NCBI GenBank assembly: GCA_021805565.1
Contig: JAJZFA010000064.1
Location: 46,527-110,526, forward strand
From: Pseudomonadota bacterium
GTDB taxonomy: Bacteria; Pseudomonadota; Alphaproteobacteria; Acetobacterales; Acetobacteraceae
Reading direction: 5' to 3'
DNA length: 64,000 bases
Below are positions 1-10,379 of the stretch, in pieces (within the stretch, counting starts at the first letter, position 1; each line of letters starts with the position of its first letter). The notes under the pieces were generated by a model. The model did no database searches, was not told the origin of the DNA, and was given only the letters and a program-made list of their open reading frames with translations. The position numbers were made by a program, and so were the translations under genes.

Positions 1-1251
1 GGTATCGGCCGGTCGATCCGGATCGAAATCCGGGTCTTGCGTGGACAGAAACACCTCGGTGCCCGGCACGCCTGGGGCGGCATCCCGGCGGGATGTCTGA
101 TAGAATCCGCCGGGCGGAGCGGCATCCGGCAAGGACGGGGCCAGCCGGTGGAACGGGTGCCAGGGGCGCTGCGTTCCATCCGCCAGGGTTTCCCGGACCC
201 GTTCGACGCCCCACACTTCGGCGGCTCGCGGACGGCGGGCATCGGGCACGACGCGGTATTCCACGTCGGTATGGGTCAACGGAATGGGTTCGCAACGCTG
301 GGGAAACAGGTTGACCAGCGGCGTGCAGCCCAGCGCCAGCGAGGTTTGCCCGATGGTGCGTTCCAGTTCAGGCATCGAGCGATCGAGATAGACGAAAATC
401 TCAAGCCGGTTTCCGGCCGAACCGAGGGTTTTCCTGTCGATCTGGCCGAATTCCATGAACAGGAATTTTTCCGGGAAGGCGAAGTATTCGGTCATCAGGC
501 GGAAGCCAGAGAAGCCGCGGGCGGACCAGGGAATCAAGGCCTCATCTGGGCCGAATCCACCGGGCCGGATCGCGCTGTTTGGGACGATAACCGGAAGCTG
601 ATCGACCGCGTTGTCCGCATAGGCAACCGACAGGACATGGGATCCCAGCAGTTCGTATAGCGGCAATGTCTGGTTTGCCGGGCCGCGCAGGAAGAAGCGC
701 AGCCGATCGACGCCGAGTTGGGTAAACGTGACTTCTGGCACCATGCACGTCAGGGTAATGCGCAATACCGCTGCCGCACCGGGCGCCGAGGCGTTAGGGG
801 GCGCCACCAGGGGTTGTCCCGAAAGGCGGATCGATTCCACCGCAATCGGCCACAGCGTCACCGGCGCGGTCGAAGTATAGCGCAGGGTTTCGCCCTTCAC
901 CAATTCGGTGTCGAACGCGAGGCCGGCCGGTAGCAGCGTCGGGGTCAGCAGTTCCGACTGGCAATTCAGTTGTGCCATCAGACAAGACGGTACCGGTGCG
1001 AGGTAATGCGGATACAGCAAACCAAGCAAGGCGTCGGTCAGTTCGGGAAATTCATCGTCCAGGCGGTGCTGCACGCGGGCGGCAAGGAACGCGACGCCTT
1101 CGAGCAGGCGCTGCACGTGCGGATCGTCCACGCTGTCGGCCGACACCCGCAGGCGCCCGGCGATTTTCGGGTGCGCCTCGGCGAACTCGCCGGCCAGGCG
1201 CTTGATCGCGTTCAATTCGCGGTCGTAATAGGGGAGCAAGGCGTCAGACAT
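1..1251 (-). CDS. tssF: T6SS baseplate subunit TssF, 3' end missing
   Basis: Reading the minus strand from the ATG at 1251 gives an open frame to the window edge, so about 417 N-terminal codons of a protein usually near 600 residues are present. It begins MSDALLPYYDRELNAIKRLA, the typical opening of the VasA/ImpG (TssF) family, and continues with HPKIAGRL and LLYPHYLAP, also characteristic of it. TssF is a cytoplasmic wedge component of the T6SS baseplate and works with TssG, TssE and TssK to start sheath assembly. It lies 26 bp downstream of tssE in the same orientation, and tssG would be expected next, outside the window. The family call is firm. Only completeness is unknown. Confidence 0.93.
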   Translation of the reverse strand, partial: MSDALLPYYDRELNAIKRLAGEFAEAHPKIAGRLRVSADSVDDPHVQRLLEGVAFLAARVQHRLDDEFPELTDALLGLLYPHYLAPVPSCLMAQLNCQSELLTPTLLPAGLAFDTELVKGETLRYTSTAPVTLWPIAVESIRLSGQPLVAPPNASAPGAAAVLRITLTCMVPEVTFTQLGVDRLRFFLRGPANQTLPLYELLGSHVLSVAYADNAVDQLPVIVPNSAIRPGGFGPDEALIPWSARGFSGFRLMTEYFAFPEKFLFMEFGQIDRKTLGSAGNRLEIFVYLDRSMPELERTIGQTSLALGCTPLVNLFPQRCEPIPLTHTDVEYRVVPDARRPRAAEVWGVERVRETLADGTQRPWHPFHRLAPSLPDAAPPGGFYQTSRRDAAPGVPGTEVFLSTQDPDFDPDRPADT

Positions 1252-1277
1252 GGTGCCCGCGTCCGTTGACCGGCCGA

Positions 1278-1793
1278 TCAGGCGGCATCGCGGGCCACGA
1301 CAATCACCTCGTCGTTCGATGGATCGACCACCGTGTCGAAGGTCATGGGTTCCGGTGCCGGGTCGGCGTGCAGCAGCGCGTCGATCCGCAGCCGCAGCGT
1401 CGATTCCAGCGGCGTTTCGCCCTGCACGAGCGCGACGTTGAGGGAAATGAACCGCGGTTCGAACCGCCTTATCGTGTCTTCGATCTCTAGCCGCAATTCC
1501 TCGCGCTGGCGGACATCGCTGAAGGCGCCGGAACTGAAATCGGGGACGCCGAAACCGATCGGCGACACCGCGAGTTCCTTGAGCGATTCCGGCCACGACC
1601 GCCAGCAGCGCCGAGCGTTGAGCAACGCTTCGAGATCGCGGCGCACCGCGTTCCGCAGGGCGATCAGGGAGTCGCTCGCGGACGGGGCCGGATCGCGGCT
1701 TTGATCTGGCGCGAGGTCGATCAGCCGATCGAGCAGCGGCGCCTGGAAGCGAACGGTGGAACCGCGCTGGCCGGGGATGGTCCGTCCGCTCAT
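1278..1793 (-). CDS. tssE: T6SS baseplate subunit TssE (gp25-like)
   Basis: A 171-residue protein of the gpW/gp25 fold, the T4 phage gp25 homologue that seeds sheath polymerisation from the baseplate. The first half carries the LxxLIxxxP-like helix (DRLIDLAPDQ) and the LR..V.RDLEALLN.R segment typical of TssE. The second half has the conserved ..IRRFEPRF..L.V stretch followed by the L.I.ALL strand. Its start overlaps the tagJ stop as ATGA, so translation is probably coupled. The length is normal for the family. Position between tagJ and tssF agrees with other T6SS clusters. Confidence 0.93.
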   Translation of the reverse strand: MSGRTIPGQRGSTVRFQAPLLDRLIDLAPDQSRDPAPSASDSLIALRNAVRRDLEALLNARRCWRSWPESLKELAVSPIGFGVPDFSSGAFSDVRQREELRLEIEDTIRRFEPRFISLNVALVQGETPLESTLRLRIDALLHADPAPEPMTFDTVVDPSNDEVIVVARDAA

Positions 1794-2587
1794 GCGCCGA
1801 AACGCAACGCGCGCAGTGTCATGACATCGACACCGTCATCGCCCGCCAGAAACACCCGCTGTCCGACACCGCGCACCAAGCCACCTTCGGCTTCGCGCCA
1901 ATCGGTTTCGCGCCCGAGCTGCTGGGCTTCTGTCAGCGGCCCGGGGGCGGCATAGATCGCGGGAATGTACACGTCGCCCTCCGGCCCATCCGCGACCGAC
2001 ATCGAGACCCGGCGCCAGATCAGGTCGCGGGTTCGCACCGGGGCGTGAAATTCCGCGCTGACGACCCGTTCGGTGGGGATCCAGAAGTATTTGCCGGTGG
2101 CGGTCAGAACCTCGAAGCTGCCTGCCAGCAGATCGTCCGCGTCGCGGAAATCGTCGAAGGGGGCATCGCCCAGAAGGCCGGGCACGCGGGGACGCGCTTC
2201 CTCGGCCTGCCGGGCCTGACGGGTCGCCCCGGCGGCATCGCCGTCCCGCAGCGCGACCATGGCCGCGAGTTGCAGCCGCTGCGCCTCGGTCGGCTCGCCC
2301 AGGAACTCCGGCACCCGTCCATCCGCGAACAATTGGCGACGTGCCATATCGGCGCGCAAAAGCTGGCGGTATTCCGCGACGACCAGCGAGGTTGTTGGGT
2401 CAATCGCCGTGGCGGCATCCAACAGCGTGTCCGCCCGCTCCAGATTGCCGGAGAAAATCAGCAGTTCCGCCAGCAAAATCCTGGCGTCCAGATTGGTGGG
2501 GGTTTTACGCACGGCCGCCTGGGATGCCGCCATGGCATCGGCCAGACGTCCCGCACGCATTAAAGATGCGGCGGTTTGATCGCTCAT
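1790..2587 (-). CDS. tagJ: T6SS accessory protein TagJ (ImpE family)
   Basis: ImpE/TagJ proteins bind the sheath protein TssB and help target ClpV. The N-terminal third is a TPR-like helical region (LMRAGRLADA, ARILLAELLIFSGNLERA). The C-terminal part has the SciE-type domain with the conserved WIPTERV and DVYIPAIYA motifs and the final MTLRALRFG. The frame is open to a possible ATG at 2620. I chose the ATG at 2587 because GGAG lies at a good distance before it and it avoids overlapping the tssC2 stop. That gives 265 residues. It ends by an ATGA overlap with tssE, so it sits in the sheath/baseplate operon. Confidence 0.9.
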   Translation of the reverse strand: MSDQTAASLMRAGRLADAMAASQAAVRKTPTNLDARILLAELLIFSGNLERADTLLDAATAIDPTTSLVVAEYRQLLRADMARRQLFADGRVPEFLGEPTEAQRLQLAAMVALRDGDAAGATRQARQAEEARPRVPGLLGDAPFDDFRDADDLLAGSFEVLTATGKYFWIPTERVVSAEFHAPVRTRDLIWRRVSMSVADGPEGDVYIPAIYAAPGPLTEAQQLGRETDWREAEGGLVRGVGQRVFLAGDDGVDVMTLRALRFGA

Positions 2588-2606
2588 GGGGTTTCTCCGC
2601 GGTTGT

Positions 2607-4127
2607 TCATCGTTCGCCAAGTTCCGTCACCAGTTGAAACGTAGCCATTACATCGTCGAGTTGATAGTGCGGTTGCAGCCGCACGACGCATCCGAAGCTA
2701 CCCGGTTTGCCGGCGTGTTCCCGGACTTCCACGCTAGCGGCAACGAGGGGAAACCGCGCCCGGCTATCCCCGGTGGCCGAGAGGTTGCCATTGACGTAGC
2801 GGTTGAGCCACGTCTGAAGCTGACGCTGGATGTCGTCCCCTGTCCGGAATGAACCGACCATCCGGCGGCCCATCATTTTCAGGTTATGGGCAAAGCGCGA
2901 TGCGCAGAGGATCGAGTTGATTTGGGAAGACAGACGTGCGTTCGCATTGGCAGCCGCGGCATTGGCGCCGCCATGGCGCTGCGGCGTCTGCAGACTGCGA
3001 ACCGCGCCGAAGACCAGTTCCTCGCAGTTCGGGATAGCGGCGAGCGGAATAAGCCCGGCACTCAGCAATTCCCGTTCTTGCCGGTCGTTCCAGATGATTT
3101 CGAGCGGAACGCGGACCCAGGCGCGATCCCGGTCGGTGGCAAACGGTTCCGAAGGCGCATCCTGAACCAGACCGCCGCCGATACGATCGGTCTCCACCCC
3201 GCGGACATCTGCCGGCCAGGCGAAATTCGCAAAAGCGCGTCCGACGACGGCGGCGAACGCATAAGCGGCGTTCATCCAGACCCGGTCGCGCGAAGACGGG
3301 GCATACTCGACATAGCGAAATCCGTCGGCACGGGTGCCATCGTCGTCCCAGGGCGCGCGTGCCAGTAATCGCGGCAGCGCGACGCCGACGAAGCGCATAT
3401 CTGGCCGGACGGCCAGGGCACGCCACCTTGCATGTTCGGTGTTACCGAGAGGTGAGGCGATGTCGAGGACGTTGCCAAGTTCGTCGAAAGCGTCCACCTC
3501 CAGCAACGCGGGCGCGGCGCCAAGGACGACCGGGGCGAAAGCCGCCGCGGCAACACCCGACAGGGCCGACAGGCCGGCGATGTCGTCGGTGCGTGCACTG
3601 GCATCGGACCGATGCCTGACTTCGTGATCGACGATCAGAAAACCGTACGGTTCTCCGCCGGGAGAGCCGAACTCTTCTTCGTAAATTTTATGGAACAGAT
3701 TACTTTGATCGAATTCGCTGGCCTTTTCCAGATCGCGACAGATCGCGACCCAGCTTACGTTCAGCACCCTGATTTTCAGGCGCGCGCCCAGATCGAGCGA
3801 CCAGATCAGCCAGGCGAGCCCGCGCCAGCTTCCTTCGAGTTTCTGCAGTCGGGGATGATGAAGGATCGCATCGATTTGTTCCGATACCATGACATCGATC
3901 GCAGCGATGTCGCGATCCAGCGCACCGCGCAGGACGCTAGGGTCCGGCCAGGAACGATCGGGTCCGAACCAGAGAGAAACCGAAGCGGCTGCGTCACCGG
4001 TTTGAAAGGCCGCGAAGCGATCCGCGATATCTGGAATGTCACGGCCAACGAATCTACCGGACAGTAACGTATCACGGAGATTCCCGGCTTCGGTGTCAGG
4101 CGTGGGAACGGTTGCAAACTCGTTCAT
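2607..4127 (-). CDS. tssC: Second T6SS sheath large subunit (TssC paralogue)
   Basis: A 506-residue EvpB/ImpC-family protein, clearly homologous to the gene directly upstream (4260-5747): both share GSWRGLxxL, FDQSxLFxKIYExEFGxPGGEPY, the RFVGVALPRLLAR-type segment and the C-terminal RFAHxLKxMxRxxxGSF motif. Two tandem tssC genes are also known in the Agrobacterium tumefaciens imp cluster (TssC40/TssC41). This copy has diverged more: the N-terminus is shorter, and the handshake-type C-terminal strand reads CVVRLQPHYQLDDV instead of the commoner [12 protein letters not shown]. It may co-assemble with TssB/TssC1 or cap the sheath. Its exact role cannot be told from sequence. No strong ribosome binding site is visible. 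Confidence 0.9.
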   Translation of the reverse strand: MNEFATVPTPDTEAGNLRDTLLSGRFVGRDIPDIADRFAAFQTGDAAASVSLWFGPDRSWPDPSVLRGALDRDIAAIDVMVSEQIDAILHHPRLQKLEGSWRGLAWLIWSLDLGARLKIRVLNVSWVAICRDLEKASEFDQSNLFHKIYEEEFGSPGGEPYGFLIVDHEVRHRSDASARTDDIAGLSALSGVAAAAFAPVVLGAAPALLEVDAFDELGNVLDIASPLGNTEHARWRALAVRPDMRFVGVALPRLLARAPWDDDGTRADGFRYVEYAPSSRDRVWMNAAYAFAAVVGRAFANFAWPADVRGVETDRIGGGLVQDAPSEPFATDRDRAWVRVPLEIIWNDRQERELLSAGLIPLAAIPNCEELVFGAVRSLQTPQRHGGANAAAANANARLSSQINSILCASRFAHNLKMMGRRMVGSFRTGDDIQRQLQTWLNRYVNGNLSATGDSRARFPLVAASVEVREHAGKPGSFGCVVRLQPHYQLDDVMATFQLVTELGER

Positions 4128-4216
4128 GAGGTATGGAACAAGCGACCGGACTGACCTGAAAGGCCCATTGTGCTGATCCCTTCCGCCATGGTCCGGTTGC
4201 CCGCACCATGGCGTCC

Positions 4217-4254
4217 TGGGTTGAGTGCCGCTCGGGCGGTTTCGGCTCGACCCA
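4217..4254 (-). other. Imperfect hairpin between tssC1 and tssC2
   Basis: The 132-bp gap between the two tssC genes contains an imperfect inverted repeat (TGGGTTGAG...CTCGACCCA on the plus strand) with a GC-rich loop. There is no clear T-tract on the transcribed side, so it is more likely an RNA stem affecting the ratio of TssC1 to TssC2 than a full terminator. This is inference from the pairing only. Confidence 0.3.
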
Positions 4255-4259
4255 AGCTA

Positions 4260-5747
4260 TTAGGATGCCGACGGTATCCGCGCCACCATCCGCAGGCTGG
4301 TCGTGAGTTCTTCCATCTGTAGCCAGGGGCGGATGTGGGCCACGGCATTATAGGAGCCGGGGCGACCGGGAATTTCCTTGACCTCGATCTTGGCTTCACG
4401 CAGCGGGAAGCGTGCTTTCAGATCCTGACCGGCATTTTCGTTGCCATTTACGTAGTTTTTGATCCAGCGATCCAGCATCCGTTCGACGTCGCTGGCTTCC
4501 TGGAAGCTGCCGATCTTGTCGCGCGCCATCACTTTCAGATAATGCGCGAAACGGCTGGCGGCCATCAGGTATGGTAAGCGCGCGGATATGGCCGCGTTCG
4601 CGGTCGCTTCCGGACGGTCGTATTTCTTAGGCTTCTGTACGGACTGCGCGCCGAAGAAAACCGAGTAATCGGTGTTCTTGTAATGACACAGCGGCAGGAA
4701 CCCGAGGTTGGACAGTTCGAATTCGCGACGGTCGGTGATCGCGAGTTCGGTCGGGCATTTCGCATCCATATCGCCGTCGTCGGAGGTGAAGACGTGGGTT
4801 GGCAAGTTTTCCACCTTACCTCCGCCTTCGGCACCGCGGATCGCGACGCAGAAGCCTGTTTTGGCGAATGCATCGGTCATCCGCACGCCCATCGCGTAGG
4901 CTGCGTTCATCCAACAATATTCGTTATGTTCCATCGGACGAGCGCCCGCGGCGTCGTATGGCGCTTCTTCGTACGCAAATTCGTCGATTGCCTTTGTCGC
5001 GGCACCATACGGCAGGCGTGCAAGGGTACGGGGCATCACCAGGCTGACGAAACGAGCATCTTCGCTATCGCGGAAGCTACGCCATTTCATATAGTCGCTG
5101 GTTTCAAAGATTTTCGCCAGATCGCGCGGTTTGGCGAGCTCGGTAAACGAATCGAAGCCGAACATGCCGGGACCGGCCGCCGAAATAAACGGCGCGAACG
5201 CCCCTGCCGCGACATTGGAAATCAGCCGCAAGGTTTCGACATCGTCTGGATGCTGGCTCCATTGGTAGTCGCCGATCAGGGCCGCGTAGGGTTCGCCGCC
5301 CGGTGTACCGAACTCGTTCTCGTAGATTTTCTTGAACAACTGGCTTTGATCGAACTCGACGGCGCGTTGCAGATCGCGCGACAGATCGCGTTTGGTGATA
5401 TTAAGCACCTTAATCTTCAGGCTGGTTCCGGTTTCGCTGTTTTGCACCAAATGATGCAGCCCGCGCCAACTGCCTTCCAGTTGAAGGAACTTCGGGTCGT
5501 GCATGATAGCATTGAGTTGATCGGAAAGTTTCCGGTCGATTGCCGCCACGGCCCGGTCGAAAGTCCGGCTTAGATTTTTATCGAAAGTGACCGTTCCGGC
5601 CATCGCCTGTTCGAGCAGGTTCTTGACCAGGTCCTGGGTTTGATCGGGAGTTGTCTGCTTTGTCGCGGCGACAACCTGATCGAGGATGGAAAGTCCTTCG
5701 GATGCGGATGCGGACGCATCCGATGACGATGCTTGGGTGCCGGACAT
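4260..5747 (-). CDS. tssC: T6SS contractile sheath large subunit TssC
   Basis: A 495-residue EvpB/VipB-family protein that forms the outer part of the contractile sheath together with TssB. Landmarks are [12 protein letters not shown] near residue 95, [20 protein letters not shown] near 145, the [11 protein letters not shown] segment near 235, and the conserved end [13 protein letters not shown] followed by [20 protein letters not shown]. The start is supported by AGGAGG eight bases before the ATG. It lies 3 bp after the tssB stop, the usual tssB-tssC order. The length is standard. A diverged paralogue follows downstream. Confidence 0.95.
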   Translation of the reverse strand: MSGTQASSSDASASASEGLSILDQVVAATKQTTPDQTQDLVKNLLEQAMAGTVTFDKNLSRTFDRAVAAIDRKLSDQLNAIMHDPKFLQLEGSWRGLHHLVQNSETGTSLKIKVLNITKRDLSRDLQRAVEFDQSQLFKKIYENEFGTPGGEPYAALIGDYQWSQHPDDVETLRLISNVAAGAFAPFISAAGPGMFGFDSFTELAKPRDLAKIFETSDYMKWRSFRDSEDARFVSLVMPRTLARLPYGAATKAIDEFAYEEAPYDAAGARPMEHNEYCWMNAAYAMGVRMTDAFAKTGFCVAIRGAEGGGKVENLPTHVFTSDDGDMDAKCPTELAITDRREFELSNLGFLPLCHYKNTDYSVFFGAQSVQKPKKYDRPEATANAAISARLPYLMAASRFAHYLKVMARDKIGSFQEASDVERMLDRWIKNYVNGNENAGQDLKARFPLREAKIEVKEIPGRPGSYNAVAHIRPWLQMEELTTSLRMVARIPSAS

Positions 5748-5750
5748 CGA

Positions 5751-6260
5751 TCAGCCCTCCTGCTTGCCCAAGCCGAGCTGGCTTGAAAGCGATTTCATCT
5801 CGTCGTCGTTTTTCAATACCTGTTCGAGCAGGCTTTCGAGTTCTTCCGACCGATCCACCTTGGACATCAAATCCCGCAATTTAGCGCGGGTTTCCATCAA
5901 TGTACGAAGGGCTGGAATTTGCTGTGCGACGCGGGCGGGTTCGAAATCCTCAATGGCATTGAATTTCAAATCGACGGCCATCTGGCCACCGTCTTCCGAC
6001 AATTTGTTATCGACTTTCAGCTTCAGGCCCGGCGTCATGTTCGCCATCACGTCGTTGAAATTGTCACGATCGATCTGAATGAATTTCCGATCCGCGAGCG
6101 GTTTCAGGGGTGCGGTCGGATCGCCCGAAAAATCGCCCATGACGCCCATCACGAACGGGAGCTCACGCTGGACCTCGGCGCCTTCCGTCTCCACTTCATA
6201 GGTGATGTGAACCCGCGGTTTGCGGACCCGGTTGAGTTTATCATGGACACTTCCACTCAT
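5751..6260 (-). CDS. tssB: T6SS contractile sheath small subunit TssB
   Basis: A 169-residue ImpB/VipA protein, the small sheath subunit that interlocks with TssC and carries the helix recognised by TagJ-like partners. It contains [27 protein letters not shown] and [15 protein letters not shown], all canonical for the family, and an acidic, helical C-terminus. AGGAG lies six bases before the ATG. Its stop is 3 bp from the tssC1 start. The 124-bp space between tssA and tssB holds no gene. It could contain a promoter, but I see no convincing boxes. Confidence 0.95.
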   Translation of the reverse strand: MSGSVHDKLNRVRKPRVHITYEVETEGAEVQRELPFVMGVMGDFSGDPTAPLKPLADRKFIQIDRDNFNDVMANMTPGLKLKVDNKLSEDGGQMAVDLKFNAIEDFEPARVAQQIPALRTLMETRAKLRDLMSKVDRSEELESLLEQVLKNDDEMKSLSSQLGLGKQEG

Positions 6261-6384
6261 AATCCACTCCTGTTCACATTACTTCGCATTCTGTTTCGTG
6301 AATAGCACGCAAGCAAATATTAGGCAACCGATAGGAAACCTTGAAACCGTCCGGCGGTCGTCGATTTAAGGAACCGGGTCGGCA

Positions 6385-7536
6385 TCACTCCTCAGGCGCT
6401 GGCGGACGAATGCCCAGGGTTGTCAGGATACCGTCGCGCACCGAACGGTCGGCAATGATTTCGTCGAGCAGTTCCAGCAATGGCAGGCGGGCCCGCCGCA
6501 CCGCATCGTCCAGCGTGAATGACAGCGGCGAATGCGGTTCGGTTCGCCGGAAGAATGCCGCTATATCTTCCAGTCCGCGCAGCGCGTCCTCACGGGTGAC
6601 GACCCGGCCGGCCTGCCCAGACTGGTCGGTAGCAACCGCCCCCATTTGAAACGACCCAGGCAGCGTTTCGTCTCGCGGCGCGGCGGTGCCGCCAGCGTTG
6701 TCGCTCGTGCCGCCGTCCGCCCGGGTTTCCGGGGCGGGCGCATAGCGTCCGGCAATCTCGCCGATCTCGCGCAGAAGATCCCGTATCTGGGACGTGGAGG
6801 GGGATTCGCTGCCTGCCTTTTCCTCGAAGATGGCGGCCATCGCCTCCCACGATTCAAGCGCGGCGGCGGCTTCGTCGCGCACCCTGGCAATGCTGGTCTT
6901 GCCGATGGTGCGGGCTTCTTTCTCGATCTCATCGAACGGGACCGTCCCGGATTCGATACGCTGCTGGCGGCTGGCCGAATCGAGACTGCTTAACTTCGAT
7001 GACGCCCGGTATTGATACAATGCAAGCGGCGATCCGTCTGCCCGGAGAAACAGCGGCAGCTTGAACAGCGGTGCCATCAACGACCCGCCGCCGCCCTGCC
7101 CATTGAGCCCCGTAACCGGCGCCACCCGTGTTTCTATTCCATATTCGTCCGGCAACGGGAACACATCGTCCCAGTATCGCGCCACCAGACCCGCAATGAG
7201 TTGGCTGCATGCGGCGAGCCCGCTCAGCCCATGGCTTCGCACATAAGCCTCGGTCAGCCACGCCGCGACTTCCAGATCCTTGGTTTTCTCCGCCAGCAAC
7301 TTAAGACCGATATCGCGCAGGCCGCGCCACAGAGGCACAGGGTCCTGGGGCGGCGGCCCGTTCGGGTCTGGCGTTTCGGCCTGCTTCTCCGCATCGCGGG
7401 CATTGGAGCGTGCATCGCGCATGCGGCTGTACGGCGATTGCGCGGAGTAATCCTCCCGCACGTCCTCGCCGTGGGGAAAATCGCCCGGAATCGGAGCCAG
7501 GAGCGCATCGAGGTCGAAACCGTCAGGCAAATTCAC
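6385..7536 (-). CDS. tssA: T6SS cap/initiator protein TssA
   Basis: A 383-residue protein with an ImpA-type N-terminal domain (LLAPIPGDFPHGEDVREDY at the start, then WRGLRDIGLKLLAEKTKDLEVAAWLTEA at about 90-115). TssA initiates sheath assembly at the baseplate and stays at the distal end in some systems. The middle is low-complexity (Ala/Pro/Glu, residues ~230-300). The C-terminal end, ALRGLEDIAAFFRRTEPHSPL, has the short VasJ-type motif followed by L..A.RRARLPLLELL, typical of the short TssA class. It is the first gene of the left minus-strand arm and is divergent from clpV. Confidence 0.92.
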   Translation of the reverse strand: MNLPDGFDLDALLAPIPGDFPHGEDVREDYSAQSPYSRMRDARSNARDAEKQAETPDPNGPPPQDPVPLWRGLRDIGLKLLAEKTKDLEVAAWLTEAYVRSHGLSGLAACSQLIAGLVARYWDDVFPLPDEYGIETRVAPVTGLNGQGGGGSLMAPLFKLPLFLRADGSPLALYQYRASSKLSSLDSASRQQRIESGTVPFDEIEKEARTIGKTSIARVRDEAAAALESWEAMAAIFEEKAGSESPSTSQIRDLLREIGEIAGRYAPAPETRADGGTSDNAGGTAAPRDETLPGSFQMGAVATDQSGQAGRVVTREDALRGLEDIAAFFRRTEPHSPLSFTLDDAVRRARLPLLELLDEIIADRSVRDGILTTLGIRPPAPEE

Positions 7537-7695
7537 ACGCGTGGACCTTTTCCCTCGGTGAGATACGCGCGGGAGCTAATGCAAATCCGGCGATCGCCAC
7601 TAGACATTCGTTTTAATTATCACATAATGTTGCTCCATGTGAAGACCATTGACCCGTAGTGCTGCGGGATCCGTCGGTCATCGAGAGGAAATCTG
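7537..7695. promoter_or_regulatory. Divergent intergenic region between tssA and clpV
   Basis: These 159 bp must hold the outward promoters for tssA (minus) and clpV (plus). An AT-rich core lies at about 7608-7635 (TTTTAATTATCACATAATG), the only AT-rich patch nearby and a likely -10 area. I looked for a sigma-54 signature (GG-N10-GC), which controls some T6SS loci, and found none with correct spacing. clpV has a strong AGAGGAAA ribosome binding site just before its ATG. Confidence 0.5.
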
Positions 7696-10335
7696 ATGGC
7701 TGGGATCGAAGTAAAGCAACTGATTTCCAGACTGAACGATCCAAGCCGCCGTGCTCTGGAATCGGCCATCGGCCTGACATCGTCGCGAACACATTATAAT
7801 GTAGAAATCGAGCATTGGTTGGTCGCGCTGGCGGATCGGGCGGACGGCGATGTCGCGGCGATTTTGCGCCATTATGAGATCGATTCCGGGCGCTTCGCCG
7901 TCGATCTGAATCGGGCGCTGGAGAAGATGAAAACCGGTAATGGGCGGGTTCCGTCGCTGGCGCCGGAAATCGTCGAGACGATCAAGCAGGCATGGCTGTT
8001 GGCCTCGCTGGAGCAGCGTCAGTCAACGATCCGATCCGGTCATTTGCTTTGGGCGCTGATCGCCGACGAAACGCTGGCGCGTCACGCGCGCGATGCATCC
8101 AGCCAACTGGTGAAAATACAGCCGGATCAGTTGAAGCGCGATTTCGCCGGCATCACCGCGAACACCGCCGAAGCCTTGGCGGAAGCGGCTTCGGGCGGCG
8201 ATGGCGCGTCCGGCGGCGGCGATCCGGGCGGCATGCCACGGGGCGGCGGCGGGGCCCTCGAGCAGTTCACGACCGATCTGACCGCGCAGGCGAAAGCGGG
8301 CAAGATCGATCCGATCCTGGGCCGCGACGGCGAAATCCGTCAGGTGATCGATATTCTGACGCGGCGGCGGCAGAATAACCCGATCCTGACCGGGGAGGCC
8401 GGGGTCGGCAAGACCGCGGTCGTGGAAGGGTTCGCGGTTCGCCTTGCCTCGGGCGATGTGCCGCCGGCGCTGCGCGGGGTTACGTTACGAACGCTGGACC
8501 TTGGGCTTTTGCAGGCCGGCGCGGGCGTGAAGGGCGAGTTCGAGAATCGATTGCGGGGCGTTATCGACGAGGTGAAGTCCAGCCCGAAGCCGATTATCCT
8601 GTTCATCGACGAAGCGCACACCTTGATCGGCGCGGGCGGTTCTGCCGGTCAGGGCGATGCGGCCAACCTGCTGAAGCCCGCCCTGGCGCGCGGCGAACTG
8701 CGCACGATCGCCGCCACCACCTGGGCCGAATACAAGAAATTCTTCGAGAAAGATGCCGCGCTGACCCGGCGCTTTCAGGTGGTGAAGGTCGAGGAACCCT
8801 CTGAACCGATCGCCACGGCGATGATTCGCGGCTTGGTCGGGACGCTGGAAAAGCACCATAACGTCCGGATTCTCGATGTCGCGGTCAGCGAGGCCGTGCG
8901 CCTGTCCGCCCGGTATATTCCGTCCCGGCAATTGCCCGACAAGGCGGTCAGCCTGATCGATACCGCCTGCGCTCGGGTTGCCATGAGTCAGGCGGCGATT
9001 CCGGCCCCGATCGAGGATCGCGATCGCCGGATCGGGCTGATCGACACCGAACTGGGTATCCTGGACCGCGAAATCGCGGCGGGCGAACGGCATGAGGAGC
9101 GGCGGGATGCGCTGCACGTCGAACGGGCCGATCTGACGGTTCAACTGACGGGCCTGCAGGCGCGGTGGGAGCAAGAAAAAATCTTGGCGGCCGAAATCTC
9201 GGAAACCCGCGGGAAGATCGAAAGCGGGGACAATCCGGAGGTCGCCGATACGTTGCGCACCCAACTGACGGCTGCCAGCGCGAATTTGCGCGCTTTGCAG
9301 GGCGAGGAACCGCTGATTTATCCGGTGGTGGATGGTCAGGCCGTGGCCGAAGTCGTTGCCGGGTGGACCGGGATTCCGACGGGCCGGATGCAATCCAACG
9401 AAATTCGCACGGTGCTTGCGCTGAAGGAGACGATGGAAAAGCGGATCGTCGGACAGCCGCATGCGCTCGACGCGGTGGCACAGGCAATCCGGACCAGCCG
9501 AGCGGGCCTGACCGATCCGCGCAAGCCGATCGGGGTGTTCCTGATGGTTGGCACGTCCGGCACCGGCAAGACCGAAACCGCGTTGACGCTGGCCAACCTG
9601 CTGTATGGCGGCGAGCAAAACCTGACGACGATCAACATGACCGAGTTTAAGGAAGAACATAAGGTCAGTCTGCTGATGGGGAGCCCGCCCGGCTATATCG
9701 GCTATGGCGAAGGCGGCATTCTGACCGAGGCGGTGCGGCGGCGGCCGTATTCGGTGATTTTGCTGGACGAGATGGAAAAGGCGCACCCGGGCGTGCAGGA
9801 CGTGTTCTTTCAGGTGTTCGACAAAGGGAACATGAAGGACGGCGAAGGCCGCGATATCGACTTCAAAAATACTGTCATTATCATGACATCGAACGCCGGC
9901 ACCGATCTGATCACGCGCCTGTTCGCGGATCCGGACACGGCGCCCGACGCGGCCGGTCTGGCGGACGCACTGATGCCGGAGTTGATGAAGTTTTTCAAAC
10001 CCGCATTCCTGGGCCGGGTGACGCTGGTGCCGTATTTCCCGCTGTCCCCCGATATCATCCGCCAAATCGTCGGGTTGCAACTGACGCGCGTCAAGCAACG
10101 CGTGCGGGAATCCTATCAAGCCGATTTCGTCTGGGATGAGCGCCTGGTCGAAACCATCGCGGCACGTTGCACCGAGACGTCGTCCGGCGCGCGCAATGTG
10201 GAGAAAATTCTGTCTCGAACTCTATTGCCGGAGCTATCGTCCGAGATTTTGGCACGGCTGGCGGAAGGATCGTCCATTCAGGCGGTGACAATGGATGTGG
10301 ACAAGGACGGTTCGTTCGAGTATAGAATTACGTAG
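7696..10335 (+). CDS. clpV: T6SS AAA+ ATPase TssH (ClpV)
   Basis: An 879-residue class I AAA+ unfoldase of the ClpV family, which disassembles contracted TssBC sheaths for reuse. Visible domains are an N-terminal Clp-N repeat (~1-150), a Gly-rich linker (~170-190), a first AAA module with Walker A GEAGVGKT near residue 232 and Walker B ILFIDEAH, a coiled-coil middle region (~440-530), and a second AAA module with Walker A GTSGTGKT near 619 and [11 protein letters not shown]. The strand is opposite to tssA and to the right arm. hcp follows after 44 bp and probably shares the transcript. Confidence 0.96.
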   Translation: MAGIEVKQLISRLNDPSRRALESAIGLTSSRTHYNVEIEHWLVALADRADGDVAAILRHYEIDSGRFAVDLNRALEKMKTGNGRVPSLAPEIVETIKQAWLLASLEQRQSTIRSGHLLWALIADETLARHARDASSQLVKIQPDQLKRDFAGITANTAEALAEAASGGDGASGGGDPGGMPRGGGGALEQFTTDLTAQAKAGKIDPILGRDGEIRQVIDILTRRRQNNPILTGEAGVGKTAVVEGFAVRLASGDVPPALRGVTLRTLDLGLLQAGAGVKGEFENRLRGVIDEVKSSPKPIILFIDEAHTLIGAGGSAGQGDAANLLKPALARGELRTIAATTWAEYKKFFEKDAALTRRFQVVKVEEPSEPIATAMIRGLVGTLEKHHNVRILDVAVSEAVRLSARYIPSRQLPDKAVSLIDTACARVAMSQAAIPAPIEDRDRRIGLIDTELGILDREIAAGERHEERRDALHVERADLTVQLTGLQARWEQEKILAAEISETRGKIESGDNPEVADTLRTQLTAASANLRALQGEEPLIYPVVDGQAVAEVVAGWTGIPTGRMQSNEIRTVLALKETMEKRIVGQPHALDAVAQAIRTSRAGLTDPRKPIGVFLMVGTSGTGKTETALTLANLLYGGEQNLTTINMTEFKEEHKVSLLMGSPPGYIGYGEGGILTEAVRRRPYSVILLDEMEKAHPGVQDVFFQVFDKGNMKDGEGRDIDFKNTVIIMTSNAGTDLITRLFADPDTAPDAAGLADALMPELMKFFKPAFLGRVTLVPYFPLSPDIIRQIVGLQLTRVKQRVRESYQADFVWDERLVETIAARCTETSSGARNVEKILSRTLLPELSSEILARLAEGSSIQAVTMDVDKDGSFEYRIT

Positions 10336-10379
10336 ATATCGTCACAATTCGGACTCGGCAAAAGGAAGGAAAAAGCGAC

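Noticed and set aside
7537..7695. Sigma-54 promoter between tssA and clpV
   Set aside because: TGGCGA and TTGCA are present but the GG-GC spacing is 14, not 10.
8485..10119. 544-codon minus-strand open frame opposite clpV
   Set aside because: It is fully antisense to a well-supported AAA+ gene and has no family-like sequence; a typical high-GC shadow frame.
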